A stretch of 35,418 nt of DNA from an uncultured Clostridium sp. (GTDB lineage: Bacteria > Bacillota > Clostridia > Peptostreptococcales > Peptostreptococcaceae): assembly GCA_945931665.1 (NCBI GenBank), contig CAMEPL010000021.1, positions 1-35,418 on the forward strand, given 5' to 3'. Shown piece by piece: positions 1 to 7,490 of the stretch. The first letter of the stretch is position 1. Every line of letters starts with the position of its first letter. A model generated the notes under the pieces. It did not search any database. It saw only the letters and a list, made by a program, of their open reading frames with translations, and was not told the origin of the DNA. Both the position numbers and the translations under genes were made by a program.

Positions 1-14
1 AAGTAGGTGAAAAT

Positions 15-614
15 ATGTTAGTATTGGGGCTTACAGGAAATATTGGATGTGGAAAAAGTAGTGTATCTACTATTTTTATGGAAAATAACATAAAAGTAGT
101 AGATGCCGATATAGTAGCTAGGCAAATATTTGACGATAAAGGTTTATTAAATGAAGTATTTTCAACTTTTGGTAAGAGTATTAGAAATCAAGATGGAAGT
201 TTAAATAGAAGAGCATTAGGAAATATCGTATTTAACGATGACGAAAAATTAATTCTTCTAAATAATTTAACTCATCCAAAAATAAAACAGAAAATACTAT
301 CTAAAGTTGAGGAATATAAAAATCAAGGCGAAAAGATAGTAGTTATAGATGCAGCATTATTAATAGAAGACGATTATATTCCATATATACAAAAATTAAT
401 TTTAATAACTTGTAGAGAAGATATACAGATTAATAGAATTATAGCTAGGGATAACTGTACAAAAGAAGAGGCGATTAGTAGAATAAATTCTCAAATGAGT
501 CAAGAAGATAAGAAAAAATTTGCTGACTATATTATCGACAATTCAAATTCATTTGAAGAATTACAAGAGAAAGTTTTAGAGCTAATAAGCGTTTTACAAG
601 GAGAAAAAGAGTGA
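15..614 (+). CDS. coaE: Dephospho-CoA kinase
   Basis: Last enzyme of coenzyme A synthesis: it phosphorylates the 3'-OH of dephospho-CoA using ATP, in the cytosol. The 199-residue product opens with the family P-loop, GNIGCGKS at residues 8-15. The length is normal for CoaE. The ATG at 15 follows the purine-rich AGGTGA at 5-10. The window starts just upstream, so the preceding gene is not seen. The next gene starts inside this stop codon (GTGA overlap), so the two are translationally coupled. The family call is secure from the P-loop context and full-length alignment by eye. Confidence 0.95.
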   Translation: MLVLGLTGNIGCGKSSVSTIFMENNIKVVDADIVARQIFDDKGLLNEVFSTFGKSIRNQDGSLNRRALGNIVFNDDEKLILLNNLTHPKIKQKILSKVEEYKNQGEKIVVIDAALLIEDDYIPYIQKLILITCREDIQINRIIARDNCTKEEAISRINSQMSQEDKKKFADYIIDNSNSFEELQEKVLELISVLQGEKE

Positions 615-1150
615 AAAAAAAATTAATCTTAATTCTATTTATTATAATAGTGTTGGGGGCTGCTTCATATATAGGAAAAGATGAAGTATATAAATATCTT
701 TATCCTAAAAAATATTCAGACTACGTAGAATTTTATTCGAAAGAATACAATATAGATGAAAATTTAGTTTATAGCATAATAAAAGCAGAAAGTAAGTTTA
801 ATAAAGATGCAATTTCAAGAAGAGGTGCCAAAGGCCTTATGCAAATTGGAGATGGAACAAGAGATTGGGCCATTGAAGAACTTTCAATAGAAGATGTAGA
901 TATCTTTGAGCCAGAGGATAATATAAGAATAGGATGTTGGTATTTAAATAAGCTATACAGAGAGTTTGGAGATTTAGATTTAGTTATAGCAGCTTATAAT
1001 GGGGGATCGGGCAATGTAAAGAAATGGCTAGCTGATGAGGAATATAGTGAAGATGGAGAAAACTTACATACGATTCCTTTTAAAGAAACATCTGCTTATG
1101 TAGAAAAAGTAAAATATAATTATGAAATGTATAAAAAAATCTATAACTAG
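611..1150 (+). CDS. Membrane-anchored lytic transglycosylase (SLT domain)
   Basis: Predicted to cleave the MurNAc-GlcNAc bond of peptidoglycan non-hydrolytically. The 179-residue product has a hydrophobic N-terminal anchor at about residues 4-20. An SLT fold follows: catalytic Glu60 in KAES, GLMQ at 75-78 and AYNGG at 128-132, the three hallmark motifs of the soluble lytic transglycosylase family. It starts with GTG and overlaps the coaE stop by 4 bp. An AAGGAG site lies about 7 bases upstream, inside coaE. A coaE-slt pair is, as I recall, usual in clostridia. The catalytic domain lies outside the membrane. There is no extra wall-binding domain. Confidence 0.92.
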   Translation: MKKKLILILFIIIVLGAASYIGKDEVYKYLYPKKYSDYVEFYSKEYNIDENLVYSIIKAESKFNKDAISRRGAKGLMQIGDGTRDWAIEELSIEDVDIFEPEDNIRIGCWYLNKLYREFGDLDLVIAAYNGGSGNVKKWLADEEYSEDGENLHTIPFKETSAYVEKVKYNYEMYKKIYN

Positions 1151-1164
1151 AAAGGTAAAATAAG

Positions 1165-2952
1165 ATGAAGAAGGTAGTAAAATTAATAAGTCTACTTTTA
1201 GCTATGATGGTATTTGTTACAGGGTGTAATTCAGATACTGATATAAAAAGCAAAGAAGAACAGACATCGAAAAAGACTTCAGAATATATAAACTTAACGA
1301 TGCTAAGGGCAACTACAATTAATCCGATTTTAAATACTGATAAATCAGTTAGTTATATATTAGATTTAGTGTATGATAGTCTATTTGAATTTGATGAAAA
1401 TTATAATATTCAACCAAAATTAGTAGAATCTTATAGTATTTCATCTAATAATAAAAAGATAAACATAACTCTAAAAGATAATATAAAATGGCACGATGGA
1501 GAAAGTCTTACAGCTAGAGATGTTAAATATACATATGAACTAATTAAAAAAAATAAAGATAGCGCTTATAATAGTTTAGTATCAAATATAAGTGGAATAA
1601 CTGTACATGGGAATAAAGAACTCACTATAAATTTTGAAGACAGTTATTCATTTTCCCTAGAAACTTTAATTTTTCCTATAGTGTCAAAATCTAAATTAAA
1701 TGGATTAAAAGATGATGACTTAGAATTAGCGAAAAATAATTTAATTGGGTCAGGTGCTTATAAAATAAAAACTTATGAAGACAGAGATTATATGATTTTA
1801 GAGCCAAATAAGGATTATTATGATTTAAATAAAGATAATAACAATAAAGAAGTATACGTTAAAATGGTTCCAGATAGTGAATCTCAGACAGAAATGGTAT
1901 TATCTTTAGATAGTGATATAAGTAAGGTTACATTAGGAAGTATAAGTAAGTTTATAGATAATGATAATTTTATTATAAATAAATATCAAGGAAAAGATTA
2001 CGACTATGTCATGTTTAACTATGATAATAAGTATTTAAAAAACTTAGATATGAGAAAGGCTATCTCATTTGCAATAGATAGAAATTCGATTATAAGAGAT
2101 GCTTATTCAAATAGAGTAAAATTAAGCAATTTTCCTTTAAACTCTACATCAAATTACTATGATAGCGACTTAAAACCTCTATCTTATAATACTGAAAATG
2201 CTCAAAATTATTTAAAGAAGGCTGTTTTATCTTTAAGTGATATAGATTCTAGCCAAAATAATGATGTAAATTCAGCAGAGGGTATAAATAACACTACAAA
2301 TAATATAGACTCAGATAATAAAGATAAAACAGATAGTAAGAATAAAACTGTATCAGATGACAATAATAAAGATAATACAGATACAACTTCTAATGCCAAC
2401 GACAAAGATAATACATCAGATAATAAAAATGATGAACAAGAAAAAAGAACATTTAAAGATGTTAAACACTCTGAAGTAAAAGAAATGTTAAAAGATGTTA
2501 CATTTAAAATAATAGTAAATAAAAATAACACGGAGAGAGTTAAAGCAGCTAACATAATAAGCAATAACTTAGATGAAATCGGAATAAAAACAGAAATAAA
2601 AGATTTAAATGAAGATGAAATGAAAAAGGCATTAGACGAAAAGGATTATGATTTAGCGCTTATGGGATGTGAATTACCAGCTGTTTCTGATGCAACATAT
2701 GTCCTTAATCAACTTGGATATAGTGATAAAAAATTAGATAAGTATCTAAAAAAACTACAAAACGCAACTTCAGAAGATGAAGTGAAAAAAATATATAAAA
2801 ATATACAAAAATATGTTAAAGAAAAAGCTATATTTATAAGCTTTGGTATATTAGATGATTATGTCGTATTGAACGGAAGACTAAAAGGTAACTTAAACTC
2901 TAATGATTTTAATGTCTATTCAGGAATAAATACAATTAAAATGGATGAATAA
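1165..2952 (+). CDS. ABC transporter solute-binding lipoprotein, family 5 (peptide/nickel type)
   Basis: Extracellular substrate-binding lipoprotein of the OppA/DppA type. Residues 1-20 form a lipoprotein signal ending VTG|C21. The family 5 fold is visible: an early TMLRATTINPIL segment, the typical LKDNIKWHDGESLTARDV at about 106-123, MRKAISFAIDR near 296-306, and a C-terminal lobe with NNLDEIGIKTEIKDL. An Asn/Asp/Ser/Lys-rich low-complexity stretch at about residues 357-430 interrupts the fold just before the final lobe strand. No permease or ATPase genes are adjacent, so this is an orphan binding protein or uses permeases encoded elsewhere. The substrate is unknown; oligopeptide is the family default. 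RBS AAAGGT lies 9 bases before the ATG. Confidence 0.88.
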   Translation: MKKVVKLISLLLAMMVFVTGCNSDTDIKSKEEQTSKKTSEYINLTMLRATTINPILNTDKSVSYILDLVYDSLFEFDENYNIQPKLVESYSISSNNKKINITLKDNIKWHDGESLTARDVKYTYELIKKNKDSAYNSLVSNISGITVHGNKELTINFEDSYSFSLETLIFPIVSKSKLNGLKDDDLELAKNNLIGSGAYKIKTYEDRDYMILEPNKDYYDLNKDNNNKEVYVKMVPDSESQTEMVLSLDSDISKVTLGSISKFIDNDNFIINKYQGKDYDYVMFNYDNKYLKNLDMRKAISFAIDRNSIIRDAYSNRVKLSNFPLNSTSNYYDSDLKPLSYNTENAQNYLKKAVLSLSDIDSSQNNDVNSAEGINNTTNNIDSDNKDKTDSKNKTVSDDNNKDNTDTTSNANDKDNTSDNKNDEQEKRTFKDVKHSEVKEMLKDVTFKIIVNKNNTERVKAANIISNNLDEIGIKTEIKDLNEDEMKKALDEKDYDLALMGCELPAVSDATYVLNQLGYSDKKLDKYLKKLQNATSEDEVKKIYKNIQKYVKEKAIFISFGILDDYVVLNGRLKGNLNSNDFNVYSGINTIKMDE

Positions 2953-2998
2953 TATTGTAAAAGTGAAAATGATTATTGGTAGAGTTTTCTAATAGTAT

Positions 2999-3027
2999 GT
3001 GTTATAATATACCTGTACAGGGTATAT
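2999..3027 (+). promoter_or_regulatory. Extended -10 promoter with CsoR-like operator for the copper chaperone
   Basis: An extended -10 (TG at 3000-3001, then TATAAT at 3003-3008) lies 35 bases upstream of the chaperone start. It overlaps a perfect interrupted palindrome, ATATACC (3007-3013) and GGTATAT (3021-3027), separated by 7 bases. The CC/GG tracts flanked by AT arms resemble operators of the copper-sensing repressor CsoR. Its position over the start site suits repression. The -35 is poor. The palindrome is seen directly; the assignment to CsoR is inference. Confidence 0.6.
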
Positions 3028-3042
3028 ATGGAGGTGTAATCA

Positions 3043-3255
3043 ATGGAAAAAAAATTATTAATTGAAGGAATGAGTTGTAATCATTGCGTTAATCATGTAA
3101 AAACAGCACTGACAGAAGATATAAAAGGTATAGAAGTAAAAGAAGTTAACCTAGATGGTAAATATGCTTTAGTTGATATGGCCGATGGAGTTAACTTAGA
3201 TGAATTAAAAGCTTTAATAGCTGATTTAGGATTCGAGTTAAAAGGAATACAATAG
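3043..3255 (+). CDS. copZ: Copper chaperone / heavy-metal-associated (HMA) domain protein
   Basis: Small cytosolic metal carrier that binds Cu(I) through two cysteines and is expected to pass it to a P-type ATPase. The 70 residues are a single HMA domain with the metal site GMSCNHC at residues 9-15 (Cys12 and Cys15). GGAGGTG lies 6 bases before the ATG. The gene stands alone between its own promoter/operator and a terminator. No copper ATPase or CsoR gene is in the window. A role in handling another soft metal cannot be excluded, but MxCxxC plus the upstream operator favour copper. Confidence 0.88.
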   Translation: MEKKLLIEGMSCNHCVNHVKTALTEDIKGIEVKEVNLDGKYALVDMADGVNLDELKALIADLGFELKGIQ

Positions 3256-3334
3256 ATACATACTATTGAGAAACAAATTTAAAGAGAAAACTCAGAAAAT
3301 TACGCATTGGAAAAAATTACAATGGAAATTTTGC

Positions 3335-3368
3335 AAAAAAACGGCTTAATATAGGTCGTTTTTTTGTA
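3335..3368 (+). terminator. Intrinsic terminator after copZ
   Basis: AAAAAAACG (3335-3343) pairs with CGTTTTTTT (3357-3365). The stem extends by G-U and C-G pairs into the loop and runs directly into the T tract. It ends the copper chaperone transcript. Confidence 0.75.
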
Positions 3369-3464
3369 TTAATACATATTCAATTCTTATTAGGATAGTA
3401 AACTAGATTTGGTCAAGCTTTTGTGGGTATAAATTGAAGGTAATAAATAATATAAAAGCATAAT

Positions 3465-3492
3465 TTGAAATAGAATAGGAAATAAATATATT
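3465..3492 (+). promoter_or_regulatory. Possible sigma-A promoter for the M20 amidohydrolase gene
   Basis: TTGAAA (3465-3470), a 16-base spacer and TATATT (3487-3492), about 27 bases before the ATG at 3520. In sequence this AT-rich such matches arise by chance, so support is moderate. The preceding terminator means the gene needs its own promoter. Confidence 0.4.
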
Positions 3493-3519
3493 AAAGGAAA
3501 AATTAAACGAGGTGTAATA

Positions 3520-4704
3520 ATGAACAAAATTTTAGAACAAGCACAGGCAATAAAAAGTGATATAGTAGAATATAGAAGAACTATTCATCAAAATCCAGAA
3601 GTTGGAGATACATTACCTAAAACAAAAGCATATGTAATGGATAAATTAAGAGAACTTGGCTATGAACCAAAAGAAATATGTGAAAGTGGTATAGTAGCCA
3701 CAATAGAAGGTTCTAAACCAGGAAAAACATTCTTATTAAGAGCTGATATGGATGCACTTCCAATGGAAGAAGCTCCAAACTGTGAGTTTGCAGCTACAAA
3801 TGGAGCTATGCACTCTTGCGGACATGATATGCATACAGCAATGTTACTAGGGGCTGCTAAATTATTAAAACAAAACCAAGACCAAATAGAAGGTACTGTA
3901 AAATTAGTATTCCAACCAGATGAAGAAGGTTTTACTGGTGCTAAAAAAATGATAGAAGCTGGAGTTTTAGAAAATCCAAAAGTTGATGCTGCTATGGCAA
4001 TGCACGTAAACTCTGGAACACCATCAAACTTAGTAGTTTGTGGATTAGGTACTAGTATAGGTGGATGTAATAGATTTAGAATAGTTGTAAACGGAACTGG
4101 ATGCCACGGAGCTATGCCAGAAACTGGTGTTGACCCAATATTCATAGCAAATCAAATATATTCTGCTATACAAGAAATTACTAACAGAGAGATAGTTGCT
4201 ACACAACCAGTTGTTATAACAATAGGTAAATTTGTTGGTGGAGATGCTCCAAATATAATACCAGGTCAAGTTATTATGGAAGGTACTATAAGAACATTAG
4301 ATAAAGAAGTAGGAGAATATGTATTCAAAAGAATGGGTGAAATAGTTACTGCTACTGCTAAAATGTTAAGAGGAGAAGCTGAATTAATAGAATTATCTTC
4401 TGTTCCACCACTAACTAACAACAAAGAGTTAGCTACTGAAGTTACTGGATATATAAAAGATTTAGTAGGTGAACAAGGTGTATTCCTATTTGAAGGTGGA
4501 GGAATGGGTTCTGAAGACTTCGCTTCTTATTCTTATGAAGTTCCTAGTTTATATTTAATATTAGGAGCTGGAGCTAAAAATGAAAATCCTTTATATGGTG
4601 AACCAATGCACAATACTAAAGTAGTATTCAATGAAGATGTACTTGTAACTGGAGCAGCAATTCACACATATGGTGCTATAAATTGGTTAAAAAACCATAA
4701 ATAA
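3520..4704 (+). CDS. M20 family metallopeptidase / amidohydrolase (N-acyl-amino-acid hydrolase type)
   Basis: Cytosolic metal-dependent hydrolase of the M20D group (hippurate hydrolase, N-acyl-L-amino acid amidohydrolase, IAA-amino acid hydrolase). The 394 residues are full length for the family. Visible motifs are RADMDALPMEE (74-84), the metal site HSCGHDMH (98-105; Cys100 and His102 as ligands), FQPDEEG (131-137; the Glu pair holds the catalytic base and a ligand), AMAMHV in mid-protein and GSEDFASY near the C-terminus. GAGGTG lies 7 bases upstream of the ATG. It is monocistronic, with a terminator on each side. The exact acyl-amino-acid substrate cannot be read from sequence. Confidence 0.9.
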   Translation: MNKILEQAQAIKSDIVEYRRTIHQNPEVGDTLPKTKAYVMDKLRELGYEPKEICESGIVATIEGSKPGKTFLLRADMDALPMEEAPNCEFAATNGAMHSCGHDMHTAMLLGAAKLLKQNQDQIEGTVKLVFQPDEEGFTGAKKMIEAGVLENPKVDAAMAMHVNSGTPSNLVVCGLGTSIGGCNRFRIVVNGTGCHGAMPETGVDPIFIANQIYSAIQEITNREIVATQPVVITIGKFVGGDAPNIIPGQVIMEGTIRTLDKEVGEYVFKRMGEIVTATAKMLRGEAELIELSSVPPLTNNKELATEVTGYIKDLVGEQGVFLFEGGGMGSEDFASYSYEVPSLYLILGAGAKNENPLYGEPMHNTKVVFNEDVLVTGAAIHTYGAINWLKNHK

Positions 4705-4749
4705 ATTTATTTAATTAAAAATAAAATTAATATTTGTTAGAAATAATAC

Positions 4750-4790
4750 AAAACCTGCAAATTTTTATATTAAATTTTGCAGGTTTTTGT
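4750..4790. terminator. Intrinsic terminator after the M20 amidohydrolase
   Basis: A perfect 12-bp stem, AAAACCTGCAAA (4750-4761) with TTTGCAGGTTTT (4776-4787), followed by T/G. The A tract on the left arm could let it work in both directions. Confidence 0.85.
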
Positions 4791-4815
4791 AATAATATAT
4801 AGATATAACTAATAT
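4787..4815 (+). promoter_or_regulatory. Possible promoter for degV
   Basis: TTGTAA (4787-4792), a 17-base spacer and TAATAT (4810-4815), starting in the T tract of the preceding terminator and 23 bases before the ATG. This is a weak match in AT-rich sequence. Confidence 0.35.
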
Positions 4816-4837
4816 AAGACTTGAAGGACGTGAAAAT

Positions 4838-5686
4838 ATGAGTATAAAAATTATTACGGATAGTACGTCATATATCCCACAGGAATATATCGATAAATAC
4901 GATATAAAAGTAATTTCATTGAATGTTGTAATGGATCTTAATAGTAGAAGGGAGTTGGATATAGACAATAAAACGTTTTATGATGAAATGGATAAAGCAT
5001 CTGAAATTCCAAAGTCATCGCAACCAATACCTGAAGAAATGTTAAATACTATGAAAGAAATACTAGATAATGGAGATTCAATAGTAGGTATTTTCTTATC
5101 CTCAAAAATGAGTGGTACATATTCAAATGCATGTATGATGAAAAAAATATTACTAGAAGATTATCCACATGCAAATATAGAAATAATAGATTCTACTACT
5201 AATTGTATGCAGATGGGATTTGCTGTTGTTGAGGCAGCGCGTTTTGCTAGCGAAGGAAAATCTATTGAAGAAGTAGTTGAAAGGGCAGATTATGTTATAA
5301 AAAACAGTCGCTTTTTATTTACACCAGAAACTTTAACTTACCTAAAAAAAGGCGGAAGAATAGGAGGAGCCTCGGCTCTACTTGGTGGGATTTTACAAAT
5401 AAAGCCTATTTTAACGGTTAAAGATGGTGAAACATCAGTATTTAAAAAAGTTAGAACTAGAAAAAAAGCAATAGATACTTTAGTAGAAACATTTTTACAA
5501 GATATAGAGAAAGATGGATTAGGGGATGTAATAGTTCATCATATCAATTGTAAAGAAGAAGGGGCTAAATTGACAAAATATTTAGAAGAAAAGCTAGGAA
5601 GAAGCGTAAAACTACAATCTATCGGACCAGTTATAGGTCTTCATGTTGGTCCAGGTAGTATTGGGATTGCTTATTATACAAAATAA
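4838..5686 (+). CDS. DegV family (FakB-like) fatty-acid-binding protein
   Basis: DegV/FakB proteins carry a fatty acid and present it to the kinase FakA for phosphorylation, feeding exogenous fatty acids into phospholipid. The 282-residue product matches the family end to end: IITDSTS at 5-11, KSSQP at 59-63, SSKMSGTY at 88-95 (lipid head-group loop), GGRIGG at 172-177 and HVGPG at 269-273. RBS GAAGGACGTG precedes the ATG. No fakA is in the window. Clostridia usually carry several DegV paralogues, so the specific fatty acid cannot be assigned. Confidence 0.92.
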   Translation: MSIKIITDSTSYIPQEYIDKYDIKVISLNVVMDLNSRRELDIDNKTFYDEMDKASEIPKSSQPIPEEMLNTMKEILDNGDSIVGIFLSSKMSGTYSNACMMKKILLEDYPHANIEIIDSTTNCMQMGFAVVEAARFASEGKSIEEVVERADYVIKNSRFLFTPETLTYLKKGGRIGGASALLGGILQIKPILTVKDGETSVFKKVRTRKKAIDTLVETFLQDIEKDGLGDVIVHHINCKEEGAKLTKYLEEKLGRSVKLQSIGPVIGLHVGPGSIGIAYYTK

Positions 5687-5695
5687 GTTTTATTT

Positions 5696-5722
5696 AAGGG
5701 TGATTTTTATCATCCTTTTTTT
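5696..5722 (+). terminator. Intrinsic terminator after degV
   Basis: AAGGGTGAT (5696-5704) pairs with ATCATCCTT (5709-5717), with one G-U pair, followed by a T run. Confidence 0.8.
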
Positions 5723-5749
5723 GTAAGTAAATATACTAATTAAGTAAAA

Positions 5750-5778
5750 AAGATCTCTATTATAAAAATAGAGATCTT
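5750..5778. repeat. Perfect 12-bp inverted repeat (orphan hairpin)
   Basis: AAGATCTCTATT (5750-5761), a 5-base loop and AATAGAGATCTT (5767-5778). No T run follows on the plus strand. Read on the minus strand, the hairpin is followed by TTTTTTACT, so it looks like a minus-strand terminator although no minus-strand gene lies nearby. A GGGGGAG purine block (5782-5788) follows on the plus strand with no convincing ORF. Confidence 0.7.
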
Positions 5779-5962
5779 AAATGGGGGAGATTGAGTATAT
5801 TTGATTTTACATTTATATTATTGGCATATTATAAAAAACTATACATATAATTTAATATTTTTTTTTATAAATCATATAATTAAAGTAAATATTTTAACAA
5901 TATTTATGAACTCACATTTTATATTCCCATGAATATAATAAAATAAATGAGGTGGAGGTATC
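5779..5962. other. AT-rich intergenic region before the 201-residue gene
   Basis: Very AT-rich DNA with no supported gene. TTGGCA (5821-5826) and TATAAT (5846-5851), 19 bases apart, could be a weak promoter. A TTG-started ORF of 19 codons follows the GGGGGAG block at 5789, but its spacing to that block is only about 0-2 bases, so I do not call it a gene. Confidence 0.4.
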
Positions 5963-6568
5963 ATGGAATCTAGAACATATAAAGAGAATTTTAGAAATTT
6001 GATACTCGATATGGTACAAAAAGAATTTGAGAATTATGTATCACAAAGAGGTGCAAAACGATTTTTTGAAGCAAATGTAGATAGAGTAATAGATGAAAAT
6101 ATACAAAGAGTTCAAACTAGAAAGAATAATGAAAATATATATTTAAAAATATTAACTTATGGTTCATATCAAGAAAATCTTGTATCAATAGGAAAACTTA
6201 TAAAAAAGCAAGATCTTTTCAAATCTAAAAAAGAAATCTATAATTTTGCTAAATATCTCAATCTAAATGTAAATAAAAAGCTTTCTTACAATCAAATGTT
6301 GAGAATTATATCAAAATATATTTATGATAATAGAGATTTATATTCAAATAGGTATGTTATTTATAGAAAATCTAATAAAGAATATGTAGTAAATCCAGAA
6401 ATAGTAAAAGAAGATTTAATTGAAAGTTATAAATCTAAAACAAGAGAAGAAATGAAGTCAATAGCAAAACTTTTAGATGTTGAGATAGATGAAGATGAGG
6501 GAGCAGAAGATATAAGGAAAAAAATAATAAACAATATAATAAAACAAAAATTAAAAAAAAATAGATAG
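5963..6568 (+). CDS. Hypothetical protein with two SAP/HeH-like helical motifs
   Basis: I do not recognise this 201-residue protein. It is highly charged, Lys/Glu/Asn/Ile-rich, and has no signal peptide or membrane segment, so it is probably cytosolic. Two stretches look alike: about residues 88-122 (SKKEIYNFAKYLNLNV then a helix) and about 152-188 (KTREEMKSIAKLLDVEI then a helix). Each has the pattern of a short helix, LAKxLxxxV-like turn and second helix seen in SAP, HeH and Rho-N nucleic-acid-binding motifs. The similarity is by eye only. A strong GGTGGAGG site lies 5 bases before the ATG, supporting real expression. It is monocistronic, between an orphan hairpin and a terminator. The C-terminus ends in a lysine-rich helix. 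A nucleic-acid-related role is a guess. Confidence 0.75.
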   Translation: MESRTYKENFRNLILDMVQKEFENYVSQRGAKRFFEANVDRVIDENIQRVQTRKNNENIYLKILTYGSYQENLVSIGKLIKKQDLFKSKKEIYNFAKYLNLNVNKKLSYNQMLRIISKYIYDNRDLYSNRYVIYRKSNKEYVVNPEIVKEDLIESYKSKTREEMKSIAKLLDVEIDEDEGAEDIRKKIINNIIKQKLKKNR

Positions 6569-6630
6569 GATAAAGTTAAAAAATAAATATAAATAAATAT
6601 ATAAAAATAATAAATAATAATATATATAAT

Positions 6631-6660
6631 AAGACGCTAAGAAGCGTCTTTAATTTTTAA
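6631..6660 (+). terminator. Intrinsic terminator after the 201-residue gene
   Basis: AAGACGCT (6631-6638) with AGCGTCTT (6643-6650), a 4-base loop, then TAATTTTTAA. The stem is GC-rich against an almost pure A/T background. It ends only about 20 bases before the next gene's RBS. Confidence 0.85.
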
Positions 6661-6680
6661 TTTTTTAATTGAGGAAGGGT

Positions 6681-7442
6681 GTGATTAATATAAAATTAAG
6701 AAAAATTTTTCTTTTAACAATTATAATATTAATTGCGACTTATCTTGGAACTAGTCAAGAGAAGAATATAGAAGATATAGAAATAAAAATAATAAGTTAC
6801 AATATACATAGTGGAACAGACAAAAATATGGCACCGACATTATTTGATACAATAAACTTTCTCAAAAAAAGTAATGCCGATATTATATGTTTACAAGAGG
6901 TTAATGAGTCATCTAAAATAGGATTTCAAGTTAGTAGCTTAAAAGAAGAGTTAGGTATGAACTTGCATTTTGGGGCAAATGTTGTAGGTGATAATACTAA
7001 TTACGGTTTAGCTACTTATTCAAAATATAAGATTATAGATGAAAAACATATTTATTTGAGTAGTGCTAAAGAACAGCGAGGGTTTTTAGATACTACTATA
7101 AAAGTTAAAAATAAAAAAGTACATATAATAAATGTGCATCTCGGGCTAAGCGACAAGGAACGAAAAAAACAGATAAAAGAATTAGAAGAATATTTAAAGA
7201 AACTAAAAAATAGTTACTTTATTATTTTGGGAGATTTTAACGAAGGAAATATATCATTAGATAATGATATTATGATTGATGCAGCTGAACAATTAAATAA
7301 ATCAAATATATTAACTTTCTCAATAGGTTTAGACAGAATAGATTATATGTTTGTTTCAAACAATATAAAAGTAGAGTCATATGAAGTACTAATAAAAAAT
7401 ATGTCAGATCATTATCCAATAGTTGCTAAAATATTGATATAA
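6681..7442 (+). CDS. Endonuclease/exonuclease/phosphatase (EEP) family protein, membrane-anchored or exported
   Basis: Metal-dependent phosphodiesterase fold shared by DNase I, sphingomyelinase and exonuclease III. With the GTG start at 6681 the product is 253 residues: a basic N-terminus, a hydrophobic segment at about 9-22, then SYNIH (39-43, Asn41), LQEV (71-74, metal Glu73), NVHLGL (151-156, His153), LGDFNE (183-188, Asp185 and Asn187), LDRIDYMF (217-224) and SDHYP (242-246). All catalytic motifs are intact. A TTG at 6669 is in frame, but GTG at 6681 sits just after the AGGAAGG site at 6672-6678. The substrate (nucleic acid, lipid or phosphoester) is not decidable; the signal-like N-terminus places the domain outside the cytosol. 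Confidence 0.85.
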   Translation: MINIKLRKIFLLTIIILIATYLGTSQEKNIEDIEIKIISYNIHSGTDKNMAPTLFDTINFLKKSNADIICLQEVNESSKIGFQVSSLKEELGMNLHFGANVVGDNTNYGLATYSKYKIIDEKHIYLSSAKEQRGFLDTTIKVKNKKVHIINVHLGLSDKERKKQIKELEEYLKKLKNSYFIILGDFNEGNISLDNDIMIDAAEQLNKSNILTFSIGLDRIDYMFVSNNIKVESYEVLIKNMSDHYPIVAKILI

Positions 7443-7445
7443 TTA

Positions 7446-7470
7446 TGTTATAATAAAGAATAAACGTTTA
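7446..7470 (+). promoter_or_regulatory. Extended -10 promoter and TAAACGTTTA palindrome before the glyoxalase gene
   Basis: TG at 7446-7447 and TATAAT at 7449-7454 form an extended -10 without a good -35. Seven bases further on is a perfect 10-bp palindrome TAAACGTTTA (7461-7470) at the expected transcript start, where an operator could sit. RBS AAGGAGGT follows. Confidence 0.5.
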
Positions 7471-7490
7471 ACTTAACAAGGAGGTAATGT

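Noticed and set aside
2208-2564. 118-codon open frame antisense to the peptide-binding lipoprotein
   Set aside because: It arises from the low-complexity Asn/Asp codons read backwards as Ser/Leu/Val; no evidence of a gene.
3660-4145. 161-codon open frame antisense to the M20 amidohydrolase
   Set aside because: The amidohydrolase has all catalytic motifs in the sense strand; the antisense product resembles nothing.
5789-5848. TTG-started 19-codon hydrophobic ORF after GGGGGAG (type I toxin-like)
   Set aside because: Spacing to the purine block is too short, the start is non-ATG, and no antitoxin RNA signature is seen.
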